A stretch of DNA of 64,000 nucleotides from an uncultured Clostridia bacterium (GTDB taxonomy: Bacteria; Bacillota; Clostridia; Christensenellales; Aristaeellaceae), in the NCBI GenBank assembly GCA_934647165.1, contig CAKUFA010000005.1:23601-87600 (forward strand), written 5' to 3'. This document shows, piece after piece, positions 8,109 to 16,955 of this stretch. The position numbers and the translations under genes are program-made. Positions within the stretch are counted from its first letter, which is position 1. Each line of letters starts with the position of its first letter. Below the pieces are notes generated by a model that was not told the origin of the DNA, did no database searches, and saw nothing but the letters and a program-made list of their open reading frames with translations.

Positions 8109-9065
8109 ATGCCCATTCTCCGTCTTACTCCTGCCGGAAAGGATTATCTGTGGGGCGGCACCCGCCTGCGGGATGAATACCGCAAGCCATTGACCCTAAC
8201 CCCGTTGGCGGAAACGTGGGAGTGTTCCGTTCATCCGGACGGGCTAAGCATGGTTGCCTGCGGCGCATTCGCAGGGCAATCCCTGCGCGATGTGCTTTCC
8301 GCACACCCGGAATACCTTGGCCGCGCCGTGCCCGACGGACAGATGCCGTTGCTTGTGAAATTGATTGACGCGCAGCAGGCGCTGGCCGTGCAGGTGCACC
8401 CCAAAGACGACTTTGCCCGGCGTGTGGAGCACGACCGGGGCAAAACCGAAATGTGGTACGTCATGGACGCAGAGCCCGGCGCAAAGCTTGTGTACGGCTT
8501 CCACCAACAGATGACGGCGCAGCAGGTTCGGCAAGCCGTTCGCACCGACACGCTGGACGCCTGCCTGCAACAGCTGAGCGTCCACCCGGGCGATGTGTTC
8601 TATGTGCCTGCAGGGCTTGTGCACGGCATCGGCGCGGGCATCCTTGTGGCGGAAATTCAGGAAAGCTCCAACGTGACCTACCGCGTGTATGATTACGACC
8701 GGACAGATAAAAATGGCCAAAAGCGAGAACTGCATGTTGAAAAAGCCTTGCAGGTAATGCAGCTTTCCCCCACCCGCGGAACCCTTGGCGCAAAGCATCC
8801 CGTGCTTGCACGCAAAGGCTACACCCGGCAGCTGCTGTGCCGGTGCCGCTATTTCACTACCGAGCGAATCTGCGTGCAAACAGCGTTTCCCCTGCGGATA
8901 ACCCAAAGAGCCTTTCAGGTACTGCTGTGCCTGAAAGGCGAAGCTCGCGTGTGGGCCGGCGGCGAATGCGTGCAGATGCGCAAGGGCGAGTGCCTGTTCC
9001 TGTCCGCCGGTCTTGGCCAGGTGCAGGTGGAAGGTGAAACAGTTTTCCTGCGAATTACGGTGTGA
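8109..9065 (+). CDS. manA: Mannose-6-phosphate isomerase, class I
   Basis: 318 residues, the usual length for Firmicutes type I phosphomannose isomerases. It interconverts mannose-6-phosphate and fructose-6-phosphate in the cytosol with a bound zinc. Zinc ligands are visible in QVHPKDDFA (His), GKTEMWYV (Glu) and VPAGLVHGIG (His); WGGTRLRDEY at the start and AETWECSVHPDG are family landmarks. It follows hflX by 18 bases with its own AGGAG, so the two are probably co-transcribed. Nothing unusual in the sequence. Confidence 0.92.
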   Translation: MPILRLTPAGKDYLWGGTRLRDEYRKPLTLTPLAETWECSVHPDGLSMVACGAFAGQSLRDVLSAHPEYLGRAVPDGQMPLLVKLIDAQQALAVQVHPKDDFARRVEHDRGKTEMWYVMDAEPGAKLVYGFHQQMTAQQVRQAVRTDTLDACLQQLSVHPGDVFYVPAGLVHGIGAGILVAEIQESSNVTYRVYDYDRTDKNGQKRELHVEKALQVMQLSPTRGTLGAKHPVLARKGYTRQLLCRCRYFTTERICVQTAFPLRITQRAFQVLLCLKGEARVWAGGECVQMRKGECLFLSAGLGQVQVEGETVFLRITV

Positions 9066-9149
9066 ACCCCGGTGTTCCTGAGCGCCGTCGCTTCCCGGCA
9101 CTCCTCTGATGATGCACTGCCCGCCAGACAAGCGAGGACTTCTATTCGG

Positions 9150-9186
9150 CCATATTACCGCTTGCTTGCAGGTAGGAATATGGTCA
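9150..9186. repeat. 37-base repeat, copy 1
   Basis: Begins CCATATTACCGC and ends GGAATATGGTCA. The ends CCATATT/AATATGG are inverted and an inner TTGCAGG follows, so a single copy can fold. It is identical to the copy at 9395-9431 except for one base (T for C) and lies in the same orientation. Confidence 0.85.
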
Positions 9187-9394
9187 CAGCGTGTCGGCAA
9201 AGTGGCTTTGCCACTTTGTCGAGTTTGCATTTTTCACTGTCAGCGAAGCTGACGGCCGTGAAAAATGGAAGGAATGGTTTCGCCTTTGGTCGAAACCACC
9301 CCGCCCGACCGGCATAGCCGGTCGATACGAATCCAGTCAGAGGGGCATGATGCCCCTCCGACACCTTCTCATAGGGTTTGTCGACAGTCTGCGA
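9187..9394. repeat. Array of five short hairpins between direct repeats
   Basis: No coding signal. Five inverted repeats in a row: CAAAGTGGC/GCCACTTTG (9198-9218), TTTTTCAC..GTCAGC/GCTGAC..GTGAAAAA (about 9231-9267), GGTTTCG/CGAAACC (9276-9297), GACCGGC/GCCGGTC (9307-9323) and GAGGGGC/GCCCCTC (9340-9358). Loops are mostly three to five bases. The array is framed by two 37-base direct repeats, so it looks like an inserted or expanded non-coding element. Function unknown. Confidence 0.75.
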
Positions 9395-9431
9395 CCATAT
9401 TACCGCCTGCTTGCAGGTAGGAATATGGTCA
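9395..9431. repeat. 37-base repeat, copy 2
   Basis: Second direct copy of the repeat at 9150-9186, one mismatch, 245 bases further on. It closes the hairpin array. Confidence 0.85.
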
Positions 9432-9439
9432 TTCTTTTT

Positions 9440-9850
9440 TTCGTTTGTCGATCCTCTCATCATGGCAGCAATCGCCATCCGACAAATCCGAATGCCTGAT
9501 GAACCGCACATGCTTCGGCAGATTATCGTAGGAGGTTGTATCTGTCATACAGAAAAGCCTGCACAAGCTTCGGATACCATATTGCTCAAGCATTTCGATA
9601 TACACACACATGGAAATAGGCAAAGGTCAGGCTGCTGTCTTTCGCTCGTTTATCATAATCGGCCACGTTCCATTTCCACGCGATCCGGTATGCGTTCGGC
9701 AACATGTCGATGCAGCGCAGCAATCGCCTGAAGAAGTTTCTTCTTGCGCGAAAGCCGCTGTCGATAATCTGCGCATCGGACAGCTGAAGGCGCTTGAACC
9801 CAAGGCACATTGCAATCACGGCATGAACATGCGCCGCATTGGTTGTGGGA
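9440..9850 (-). pseudogene. Frameshifted remnant, possibly an ATC-hydrolase-like protein
   Basis: Two minus-strand frames join near 9600 to give a protein-like reading: FRARRNFFRRLLRCIDMLPN, AYRIAWKWNVADYDK, SSLTFAYFHVCVY, then in the second frame IEMLEQYGIRSLCRLFCMTD and NLPKHVRFIRHSDLSDGDCC. The closing RFIRHSDLSDGDCCHD resembles the C-terminal signature of L-2-amino-thiazoline-4-carboxylate hydrolase family proteins (TLAEGDxxCDF), but this is from memory and uncertain. There is no start codon or ribosome site in a suitable place, so I treat it as a decayed gene. Confidence 0.35.
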
Positions 9851-9921
9851 TATGGGCTGTGCCGCTTAAAATGCTCGGAGGCATACAACAAAAGCCGAAA
9901 AGGCGGGCACAAACCGCAGGC

Positions 9922-9958
9922 AAAAAGCGCCACAGCATGTTTTTGCCATGGCGCTTTT
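9922..9958 (-). terminator. Terminator of the aldehyde dehydrogenase transcript
   Basis: AAAAGCGCCA (9923-9932) pairs with TGGCGCTTTT (9949-9958) around a 16-base loop. On the minus strand the stem ends in a T-run, eight bases after the stop codon at 9966. Confidence 0.8.
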
Positions 9959-9965
9959 GATAGCA

Positions 9966-12368
9966 TCATAGTTTTTTGAGCAGCTTCACCTTTTTCTCTC
10001 CATAAGGCGCATACCGAACAGGCAGATCCAGCCATTCGGCTTTCTTCAGCACGCTCTTTTCATGGGTAAAGGTTTCAAAACCGCGCTTGCCGTGATAATT
10101 CCCCATGCCGCTTTCACCCACACCGCCAAAGGGCATATGGCTGGTGGCAAGGTGGCAGACCGTATCATTGATGCAGCCGCCGCCAAAGCGCAGGCGGCGC
10201 AGGAAAGCATCCTCGTGCGCCTTTTCCCTGGTGAAAAGATAAGCAGCCAGGGGGCGCGGCCGCTCCTCAATGGTGTGCAGAAGCGCGTCAAAGTCCCCAT
10301 CAAAAGGCACAATGGGCAGAACGGGGCCGAAGATTTCCTCCTGCATCACCGGTGCGTCCCACGCAACGCCGCGCAGCACCGTAGGTTCGATCTTCAGGGT
10401 TGCAGCGTCGCTGCGGCCGCCAAAGACGATATCCGTCCCTTCCATCAGCCCCTGCAGCCGCTCGAAATGGTGCCGGTTGATGATGTGGCACAGCTCCGGA
10501 TTGTTGAGGGGGGACTGGCCGTAAAAGGAGTGCACGGCTCTTTCCAGTTCTTTTTCCAACTTTTGCGCCATGCCGGTGGAGCAGACCACATAGTCCGGGG
10601 CAACGCAGGTTTGCCCGGCGTTGATGAACTTGCCCCATGCAATACGCCTAGCCGCCAGCTTCACATCGGCAGTGTCATCCACAATGCAGGGCGACTTGCC
10701 GCCAAGTTCCAATGTCACCGGCGTGAGGTGCTCGGCAGCAGCCTTCATCACCACTCGGCCCACCGCCGGCGAACCGGTAAAGAAGATCACATCAAATTTC
10801 TGCTCCAGCAGCGTCTGGTTTTCAGCGCGTCCGCCTTCCACCACCGAAATATACTCCGGGTCGAATAGTTCCGCCGTCATATCCCGCAGAAGGGCGGAAG
10901 TTGCAGGCGCGTAGGCCGACGGCTTGAGGATGGCGCAGTTGCCGCCCGCAATGGCAGCAATAAGCGGATCCACGCTGAGCAGGAAAGGATAATTCCACGG
11001 CGCCATAATCAGCGCCCGGCCATAGGGATTGCGTACCACACGGCTTGCGGCAGGAAAGTGCATCAGGGGCGTGCGAACACGCCGGTCACGCTGCCAGCGC
11101 GGCAAATGCCGGATAGCGGTGCGCAGTTCATCTTTCACCAACAGGATTTCCGTTTCATAAGCCTCGAAGGCACATTTTCCAAGGTCAGCCAGCAGCGCCA
11201 TGGAAATCTTCGCCTCATTGCGCTCAATCCATGCAAGCATCCGCCGAAGCTGCCGGAGGCGGAAAGCCACGTCCAGCGTCTCTCCGCTGTCGAAAAACGC
11301 CTGCTGCTGCGGAATGAGTGCTTCCACCTGCGGTCTTTCGCTTTGCGGCGCATCGTAAATGCCATGGAGCACCTGCTCCAGCTCCTGCCGGGTTATGGTG
11401 CGCGCCATGGGCTTTCTCGGATGGATCGCCTGCGCAGCCAGATCCGGAATATCCCGAATGCGCAGGGGCTTGAGCACCTCATGCGTGTTCTCCGTGCCCT
11501 CCATCAAATGCTGAAAGCCCGGCAGCACCAGCCGCATGGCCTTTCCGCACTTCAAACCGTAGCGGGTGCTAAGCGCTTCGCCCGTCAGGTACACATACCC
11601 GCCCTCATGGCCGCGGCACAAAAGCGCCACAGCAGCATCTTGCGCACTGTAGCGGCGCTCCCGCAGCATCTGCTGGCAGGTTTTCAGTGCTTCGCAGGCT
11701 GCGTTATAGGCGGGCGTTTTCGTTTGCTTTTCCCACAGGGTGTCGGTCGCAATGCCGCGGGCATAATCCAACGCGGCAACCATCTCCTCTTCACAGGCAT
11801 GGATGGGCGTCACAAGCACCCAGGAAGGCTGCGCACCTGGCAAATCAGCCAGGGAGGGTATGTTTTCCAGATCGCTGACAACCAGCAGAAACAGCGGCTC
11901 TTCCCCTGCATGCGCCGGATGCTCTTTGCTCTTGGATTCTTTCACAGCTTTCTGTGCATTGGCGGGTTCCGCTTTCGGTTCCGCTGCCTGCGCCGCTTCG
12001 TCCGGGGCTTGCTGCGGGGTTTGCACGGGCTTTTCCTGTTCCAGCGCGTCATCAATGTTCAGGCAAAGTTTTTCCTCCGCCTTCGCCGAGGGTAAAAGGC
12101 GCTTCAGCGCCTCCTTGCGGCGCATTGCCGCCACCATCCGGGATACCTGCGCGGCCTCCTCCGGGGCGGCAATCACCACACCGGTCAGTTCCATTTGCCG
12201 CCGCAGGGCTGCAAAATCCTCCACGCGTTGGGCGCGCACAAAGGTCAGTGCTTCGGGGAGCACCGCATGCCGCACGGCAGCTTCCCGCACCTGATGGCTG
12301 TACAGCCACGCACCGGTTTCCTCCACGCTTTTGGATACATAAGGAAATTCCGTGTTCTTTTCTTTCAT
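9966..12368 (-). CDS. Aldehyde dehydrogenase with a 330-residue unknown N-terminal region
   Basis: 800 residues; an ordinary class 3 type aldehyde dehydrogenase is about 455. Residues about 345-800 are the dehydrogenase: it oxidises an aldehyde with NAD(P). PWNYPFLL, LELGGKSP with the general-base Glu554, and NAGQTCVAP with nucleophile Cys588 are all present, and the 34-residue spacing is normal. Residues 1-330 are not recognised: a helical first part, an Ala/Pro/Glu/Lys-rich linker near 115-160, then a folded-looking block with FLLVVSDLENI, SWVLVTPIHACEEE and RGHEGGYVYLTGEALSTRYG. No signal peptide. GGGAGG lies nine bases before the ATG at 12368; a GTG directly before it is less likely. It is 34 bases downstream of azlD. 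Confidence 0.85.
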   Translation of the reverse strand: MKEKNTEFPYVSKSVEETGAWLYSHQVREAAVRHAVLPEALTFVRAQRVEDFAALRRQMELTGVVIAAPEEAAQVSRMVAAMRRKEALKRLLPSAKAEEKLCLNIDDALEQEKPVQTPQQAPDEAAQAAEPKAEPANAQKAVKESKSKEHPAHAGEEPLFLLVVSDLENIPSLADLPGAQPSWVLVTPIHACEEEMVAALDYARGIATDTLWEKQTKTPAYNAACEALKTCQQMLRERRYSAQDAAVALLCRGHEGGYVYLTGEALSTRYGLKCGKAMRLVLPGFQHLMEGTENTHEVLKPLRIRDIPDLAAQAIHPRKPMARTITRQELEQVLHGIYDAPQSERPQVEALIPQQQAFFDSGETLDVAFRLRQLRRMLAWIERNEAKISMALLADLGKCAFEAYETEILLVKDELRTAIRHLPRWQRDRRVRTPLMHFPAASRVVRNPYGRALIMAPWNYPFLLSVDPLIAAIAGGNCAILKPSAYAPATSALLRDMTAELFDPEYISVVEGGRAENQTLLEQKFDVIFFTGSPAVGRVVMKAAAEHLTPVTLELGGKSPCIVDDTADVKLAARRIAWGKFINAGQTCVAPDYVVCSTGMAQKLEKELERAVHSFYGQSPLNNPELCHIINRHHFERLQGLMEGTDIVFGGRSDAATLKIEPTVLRGVAWDAPVMQEEIFGPVLPIVPFDGDFDALLHTIEERPRPLAAYLFTREKAHEDAFLRRLRFGGGCINDTVCHLATSHMPFGGVGESGMGNYHGKRGFETFTHEKSVLKKAEWLDLPVRYAPYGEKKVKLLKKL

Positions 12369-12402
12369 CACGTATCGCCTCCCTCACAGCAGGGGAAAAG
12401 AA

Positions 12403-12720
12403 TCAGAACAGCAGCATCACGCCCTGCGCCGCAGCAACAGCCAGGCACGCACCAATGGCCACCGTCAGCAGGCTGCGGCCTTTCCAGGCCATCGCCACCG
12501 CCACCAGCAGGCCGGGAATAGCCGTCCACAGGCTGCCTGTGGAATACAAAACGTCCGGGAACGTCATGGCGCCCAGCACCGCATAAGGAACGTAGTGCAG
12601 GAACGAGCTCAGAAACGTACTGCGGATAGGTTTCTTCATCATGGTCAACGGCAGCATGCGGATAAGATATGTCACGCCCGCCATAACCACCAGATAGGGC
12701 CAAAATGTGCTCCAGCTCAT
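12403..12720 (-). CDS. azlD: AzlD branched-chain amino acid exporter, small subunit
   Basis: 105 residues with about four membrane segments; WPYLVVMAGVTYLIRMLPL, then FLHYVPYAVLGAMTFPDVLY, are typical AzlD stretches. It pairs with AzlC to export branched-chain amino acids or analogues across the membrane. The ATG overlaps the azlC stop by one base (TAATG), which implies translational coupling, and AAGGAGG lies within the end of azlC. Confidence 0.9.
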   Translation of the reverse strand: MSWSTFWPYLVVMAGVTYLIRMLPLTMMKKPIRSTFLSSFLHYVPYAVLGAMTFPDVLYSTGSLWTAIPGLLVAVAMAWKGRSLLTVAIGACLAVAAAQGVMLLF

Positions 12721-13427
12721 TATGCCGCCTCCTTGATGGGAAACAGCAACGCGCCCGCCGCGCTGGCCGCAACCGCACAGATGATAATCACAAAGCCGCT
12801 GGACAGCCCGGACAGTACCGGAATGTAGCGGAAGCACAGGCTCAGCGCCACTGCAAGGCACACCACGGCCCGCACAGGCTTTTCCCTGCGCGCCGGGGGC
12901 AGAATGATAGCCAGGAACATGCCGTAAATGGCGATGCCGAGCGCCGTGCGCAAAAACACCGGCAGCATCTGCCCGGCAACCGCGCCCAGCAGCGTGCCAA
13001 GGCTCCATCCAAGAAACGGCATCACCATCAGGCCATAAAGGTAGTGATGCCCCACCTTTTCCGGCTGAGCGGAAGCAACGGCAAAAATTTCATCCGTGTT
13101 GGCAAAAGCAAACAACATCCGCCGGGGCGTCGTCATATCGCTTTCCAGGTGCTGGCTCAGGCTCAGGCTCATCAGCGCATAGCGCAGGTTGATAATCAGC
13201 TGCGTCAGCGCCATTTCCATCATGGACGCGCCGCCCACCATCAGCGGCAAACCCGCAAACTGCCCGGCGCTGGTAAGGTTCGCCATGGAGATGACCACTG
13301 CCTGCATGGGCGTGAGGCCGTCCGCCACCGCCTTCATACCAAAGGTAAAGGAAACCGATAAATAGCCCAGGCCAATAGGCAGCCCGTGTTTGAGGCCTTT
13401 GACAAAGCTACGGTTCAAGGGAATCAT
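12720..13427 (-). CDS. azlC: AzlC branched-chain amino acid exporter, large subunit
   Basis: 235 residues, a polytopic membrane protein of the AzlC family. It opens with GLKHGLPIGLGYLSVSFTFG, the conserved first segment, and has FAGLPLMVGGASMMEMALTQ and NLRYALMSLSLSQHL, where the family motif NLRY sits. With AzlD it forms the exporter. Length matches the family. Located 22 bases after the nucleoside phosphorylase, so probably part of the same transcript; no functional link is obvious. Confidence 0.9.
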   Translation of the reverse strand: MIPLNRSFVKGLKHGLPIGLGYLSVSFTFGMKAVADGLTPMQAVVISMANLTSAGQFAGLPLMVGGASMMEMALTQLIINLRYALMSLSLSQHLESDMTTPRRMLFAFANTDEIFAVASAQPEKVGHHYLYGLMVMPFLGWSLGTLLGAVAGQMLPVFLRTALGIAIYGMFLAIILPPARREKPVRAVVCLAVALSLCFRYIPVLSGLSSGFVIIICAVAASAAGALLFPIKEAA

Positions 13428-13449
13428 CCACTTCCACTATCATTTGTTG

Positions 13450-14781
13450 TTATGCGTCAAACCGGGTAACGCCGTCTTTTGTGATGATGGCGTAGCACAG
13501 CGGGGGTTGCTTCACCGGGGTATCCGCCAGCGTGATGGCCGCCCGCAGCGCTGCCTGCGCCTCATCGGCCTCTGCTTCCGTGCGGGCATACAGGGTCGCC
13601 ATGGGAAGGCCGGGGAGCACATGGTCGCCAATGCGGCTGTGCAGCACAAAGCCCACGGAATAATCCAGCCGATCCGTTTTCTTCTGCCGCCCTGCGCCCA
13701 TGGCCTGCGCGGCAAGACCCAAGGCTGTGGTGTCCATGGCGGATACATAGCCTGTCTCCGCCCACGCCACGCGCCGAATCACCTTTGCCTGGGGCAGCAG
13801 CGTCACATCGTCGCACACCCGTGGATCGCCGCCCTGTGTAGCGATCATCTGCCGGAATTTTTCCAGTCCCGCACCGCTTCGGAGCGCCTTCTCCAGCAGG
13901 GCTCGACCCTCCTCCGGGTTTTTCGCGCAGCCGGCAAGCACCAGCATGTGGCTGCCCAGCAGCAGGGAAACCTCCTTAAGCGCCCCTTCCGTTCGGCCAG
14001 CAAGCACGTCGATGGCGTCCTTCACCTCCAACGCGTTGCCCACATGGGTGCCAAGAGGCTGCTCCATACCCGTTACAATCGCCGTCACAGGTTTTCCCGC
14101 CAGCGTGCCAATGTCCACCATGGCCTTCCCCAGCTCAATGCTGCCTTCCAGCGTGTGCATAATCGCGCCGCTGCCGGTCTTCACATCCAGCACAATCGCG
14201 TCCGTGCCGCTGGCCAGCTTTTTGCTCATGATGGAGGAAGCAATCAGCGGCAGGCTGTCCACGGTGGACGTCACGTCCCGCAGGGCGTAGAGCGTTTTAT
14301 CTGCCGGGGCGAGCGTTCCTGTTTGCCCGATGACCGCCACGCCCACATCCTTCACCTGGCGGATAAACTGTTCTTCCGTTTCCTCCACGCTGAGACCCGG
14401 AATGGATTCCAGCTTATCCAGCGTGCCGCCGGTATGCCCCAGCCCACGCCCGCTCATCTTGGCCACAGGCACACCGCAGGCCGCAACAAGCGGCGCAAGA
14501 ATCAGCGTTGTGGTATCGCCTACGCCGCCGGTGGAATGTTTGTCCACCTTGATTCCTGGAATAGCGGACAAATCCGCCATATCGCCTGAGCGCGCCATGC
14601 TGAGGGTGAGATAAGTGGTTTCCTCCGCCGTCATACCCTTCAGACGAATGGCCATGAGCAGCGCGGCAAGCTGATATTCCGGAATGGTCGCTTGCGCCGC
14701 ACCCTGTACAAAATAGTCGATTTCTTCGTGCGTGAGGTTCTGGCCAAGCTTCTTTTTGCCAATGATGGCAACCATATTCAT
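13450..14781 (-). CDS. pdp: Pyrimidine-nucleoside phosphorylase
   Basis: 443 residues, close to the family's 430-440. It splits uridine, thymidine or deoxyuridine with phosphate, giving the base and (deoxy)ribose-1-phosphate. DKHSTGGVGDTTTLILAPLV holds the phosphate-binding loop and KMSGRGLGHTGGTLDKLES is the family signature; the C-terminal domain ends TRFDA. Pdp-type rather than thymidine-only DeoA is inferred from length and Firmicutes context. The reading frame is open further upstream, but GGAGG at 14790-14794 stands eight bases before the ATG at 14781, which fixes the start. Confidence 0.9.
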   Translation of the reverse strand: MNMVAIIGKKKLGQNLTHEEIDYFVQGAAQATIPEYQLAALLMAIRLKGMTAEETTYLTLSMARSGDMADLSAIPGIKVDKHSTGGVGDTTTLILAPLVAACGVPVAKMSGRGLGHTGGTLDKLESIPGLSVEETEEQFIRQVKDVGVAVIGQTGTLAPADKTLYALRDVTSTVDSLPLIASSIMSKKLASGTDAIVLDVKTGSGAIMHTLEGSIELGKAMVDIGTLAGKPVTAIVTGMEQPLGTHVGNALEVKDAIDVLAGRTEGALKEVSLLLGSHMLVLAGCAKNPEEGRALLEKALRSGAGLEKFRQMIATQGGDPRVCDDVTLLPQAKVIRRVAWAETGYVSAMDTTALGLAAQAMGAGRQKKTDRLDYSVGFVLHSRIGDHVLPGLPMATLYARTEAEADEAQAALRAAITLADTPVKQPPLCYAIITKDGVTRFDA

Positions 14782-14920
14782 TTTCCATGCCTCCTTACCA
14801 AAGGCCACGGAAAACCGTTGAAGAAGGGTCGCAGGCGGTTTTTCCTGTTGCTTCTTTCCCGTTTTCCGCGCCTTTTGCCGCAAATTCGTTGCCCTTTGTA
14901 CCCATTTCTATGGGGCACAA

Positions 14921-15844
14921 TCAGCCTTTCACATGCTCCTTCAGCCACATCACAAGGTCATCCTCCACCTCATGGTGGTTGATTTCATTGAACATTTCGT
15001 GCCGCCCTTCCTCATACAGGTGCACCGTCACATCCTGCATGCCGGCCTGGCGGAACTGCTGCGCCACTTTCTCCACGCCCTTGCCCATGCTGCCCACAGG
15101 ATCATGATCCCCGGAGAAGAACAGCACCGGCATGCGCGGATTCATTTTCTTCAGATCTTCCAGGCGGTTGAGCCGCTTCAGGCCGCGGAACATCTCCCGA
15201 TAGCCCGCCCCGGTGAAGAGGAAGCCGCAATAGGGATCCGCAATGTACTTATCCACCTGCTCTTCATCCCGGCTGAGCCAGTCAAAAGACGTGCGGGCAG
15301 GCGCAAAGGGCTTGTTGGAAGAGGAAAAAGCCAGCTTGTCAATGAGCGGGCTCGGCTTGCGCGCGCCGCCGAAAAGGCACACCAGATTGCTGGCCGCCAG
15401 CGCCGCCGCCACTGTACCCTGGGAGAAATAGCCCGTGCCGGAAAGCACTGCCCCCGCCAGCCCCTCGCTATGCTCAATGAGATAGCACCGGGTGACAAAG
15501 GAGCCCATGCTGTGCCCTAAGATGAAATAGGGCACATTGGGATAGTATTGCTGGGTTTGCGTGCGCAAGGCATGCACGTCATCCACCAGGTTCTGCCAAC
15601 CGTGTTCATCCCCAAAATGACCCTTCATCGGCGCTTGGGGACCATGGCCCAGATGGGTATGCCCCACCACCACAAACCCGGCCTCCGCCAGGGCGCGGGC
15701 GGGCGCGTCATAGCGGTCGATATGCTCCGCCATGCCGTGCACCAGCTGTACCACGCCGCGCACGGGCTTTTCACTCTTCCACAGCCTTCGATCCAGCTTT
15801 TGCCCTGTGCAGGAACGGAACGTACCCTTTTCCATGGTCACCAT
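14921..15844 (-). CDS. Alpha/beta hydrolase (monoacylglycerol-lipase-like)
   Basis: 307 residues, no signal peptide, alpha/beta hydrolase fold of the serine aminopeptidase/lysophospholipase group. The oxyanion segment QLVHGMAEHIDRYD, nucleophile Ser112 in GHSMGS, the acid in GDHDPVG and the histidine in GRHEMFNE are all visible. It probably cleaves a lipid or small ester in the cytosol; substrate unknown. AGGAGG lies eight bases before the ATG. It has its own promoter (15886-15915) although it follows the kinase gene on the same strand. Confidence 0.85.
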   Translation of the reverse strand: MVTMEKGTFRSCTGQKLDRRLWKSEKPVRGVVQLVHGMAEHIDRYDAPARALAEAGFVVVGHTHLGHGPQAPMKGHFGDEHGWQNLVDDVHALRTQTQQYYPNVPYFILGHSMGSFVTRCYLIEHSEGLAGAVLSGTGYFSQGTVAAALAASNLVCLFGGARKPSPLIDKLAFSSSNKPFAPARTSFDWLSRDEEQVDKYIADPYCGFLFTGAGYREMFRGLKRLNRLEDLKKMNPRMPVLFFSGDHDPVGSMGKGVEKVAQQFRQAGMQDVTVHLYEEGRHEMFNEINHHEVEDDLVMWLKEHVKG

Positions 15845-15885
15845 TGCAACTACCTCCTACAAAAACATCGTGCGGTTTTGCAATC

Positions 15886-15915
15886 AGTATAGCATGCGCG
15901 CACACCGCGCGTAAA
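15886..15915 (-). promoter_or_regulatory. Promoter of the alpha/beta hydrolase gene
   Basis: Minus strand: TTTACG (15910-15915), 18-base spacer, TATACT (15886-15891), about 42 bases before the ATG. Confidence 0.6.
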
Positions 15916-15950
15916 GGGACAGGTCGGCTCAGCCGCCCCAATACCGGGCG

Positions 15951-16955
15951 TCAGATGGGGTCAAACCGTTTGCGGCGCATATCGATGCGCACCGTTGTGC
16001 CCTTTCCCAGCACAGAGGAAAGGCTGATGCTGTGCCCCAGTTTATCGCAGATAACCCGGCATAGATACAGCCCGATACCGGTGCTTTTCTCCTGCACGCG
16101 GCCCAAATGCCCCGTGAAACCCCGCTCAAACACCCGCGGCACATCCTCTGCGCGGATGCCGACGCCCGTATCCGCAATTTCCAGCACGTCTTTTTCCGCC
16201 ATGCGAACGGTGATGCATCCGCCCGCCGGGGTATATTTGAGTGCGTTGGTCAGCACCTGGGTAATCACTACGCCAAGCCATTTGCCGTCAGTCAAAGGCA
16301 TATCGTCAAAGGCTTCCATTTGCAGGCGCAGCTTTCCGCACTGAAACAGCGGCCGCAGCGTGCGCACTGCCTGGCAGCACAGGGGATAAAGCAGCACCCG
16401 TTCCAGTTCCAGATCTCCATGAATGCTGGAGAGGCGCTCGTAGCTCAAAGCCAAGGACGCATACTGGTTCACCTTCAACAGCTCCTGCCGCATCAGCGTC
16501 CGGTCAACCTCCGCGGCGGACTGCGCCATCAGATCCAGCGCAGAAAGCGGTGTTTTGATCTGGTGCAGCCACAGGGTGAAATAATCCGTGCGTTCCTTTT
16601 GCTGCGCTTCCATTTGTTCCTTGTTCCGTTTGGCACGGCCAAGATAGCTTTCTGCAAGGGCGCGCCACTGCCCCTCCACAGGGGTCAGCGCCTCCGGCAA
16701 GGCGGACATTTCCTCCGGCAGGTTTTGGCAGGCTCTGTGCAAAGCCGTCATGGCACACGCCACCCGCACAAAGCTCCATGCCGCCGCCGCAAGCATCACC
16801 GCCGCGCACAAAAGCAGCGCATAGCGCAGCTCCCGCAGCTGTCCGCCAGCCAGCATGTGCACCCCGACAAACATTGCCGGCATGCACGCCATGGCAAGCG
16901 CCGCGCGCCACACGGTCATCAGCCACGCCTTCAGGATCTCGCCCCGGTTCTTCAT
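15951..16955 (-). CDS. Sensor histidine kinase, BceS-like
   Basis: 334 residues. Two membrane segments (about 12-35 and 43-66) with almost no loop between them, then a dimerisation/phosphorylation domain with His131 in WLHQIKTPLSAL, an N-box in TQVLTNALKYTP, G1 in EIADTGVGI and G2 in STGIGLYLCR. The short N-terminus without an external sensor domain is the intramembrane-sensing layout of BceS/GraS kinases, which usually detect peptide antibiotics together with an ABC transporter. No BceAB-type transporter is adjacent. The ATG overlaps the regulator's stop (ATGA), so the pair is translationally coupled. Confidence 0.88.
   Translation of the reverse strand: MKNRGEILKAWLMTVWRAALAMACMPAMFVGVHMLAGGQLRELRYALLLCAAVMLAAAAWSFVRVACAMTALHRACQNLPEEMSALPEALTPVEGQWRALAESYLGRAKRNKEQMEAQQKERTDYFTLWLHQIKTPLSALDLMAQSAAEVDRTLMRQELLKVNQYASLALSYERLSSIHGDLELERVLLYPLCCQAVRTLRPLFQCGKLRLQMEAFDDMPLTDGKWLGVVITQVLTNALKYTPAGGCITVRMAEKDVLEIADTGVGIRAEDVPRVFERGFTGHLGRVQEKSTGIGLYLCRVICDKLGHSISLSSVLGKGTTVRIDMRRKRFDPI

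Noticed and set aside
9150..9431. CRISPR or integron attC array
   Set aside because: Only two copies of the repeat, one long non-spacer interval, and no integrase or cas gene; hairpin sequences are unrelated to each other.
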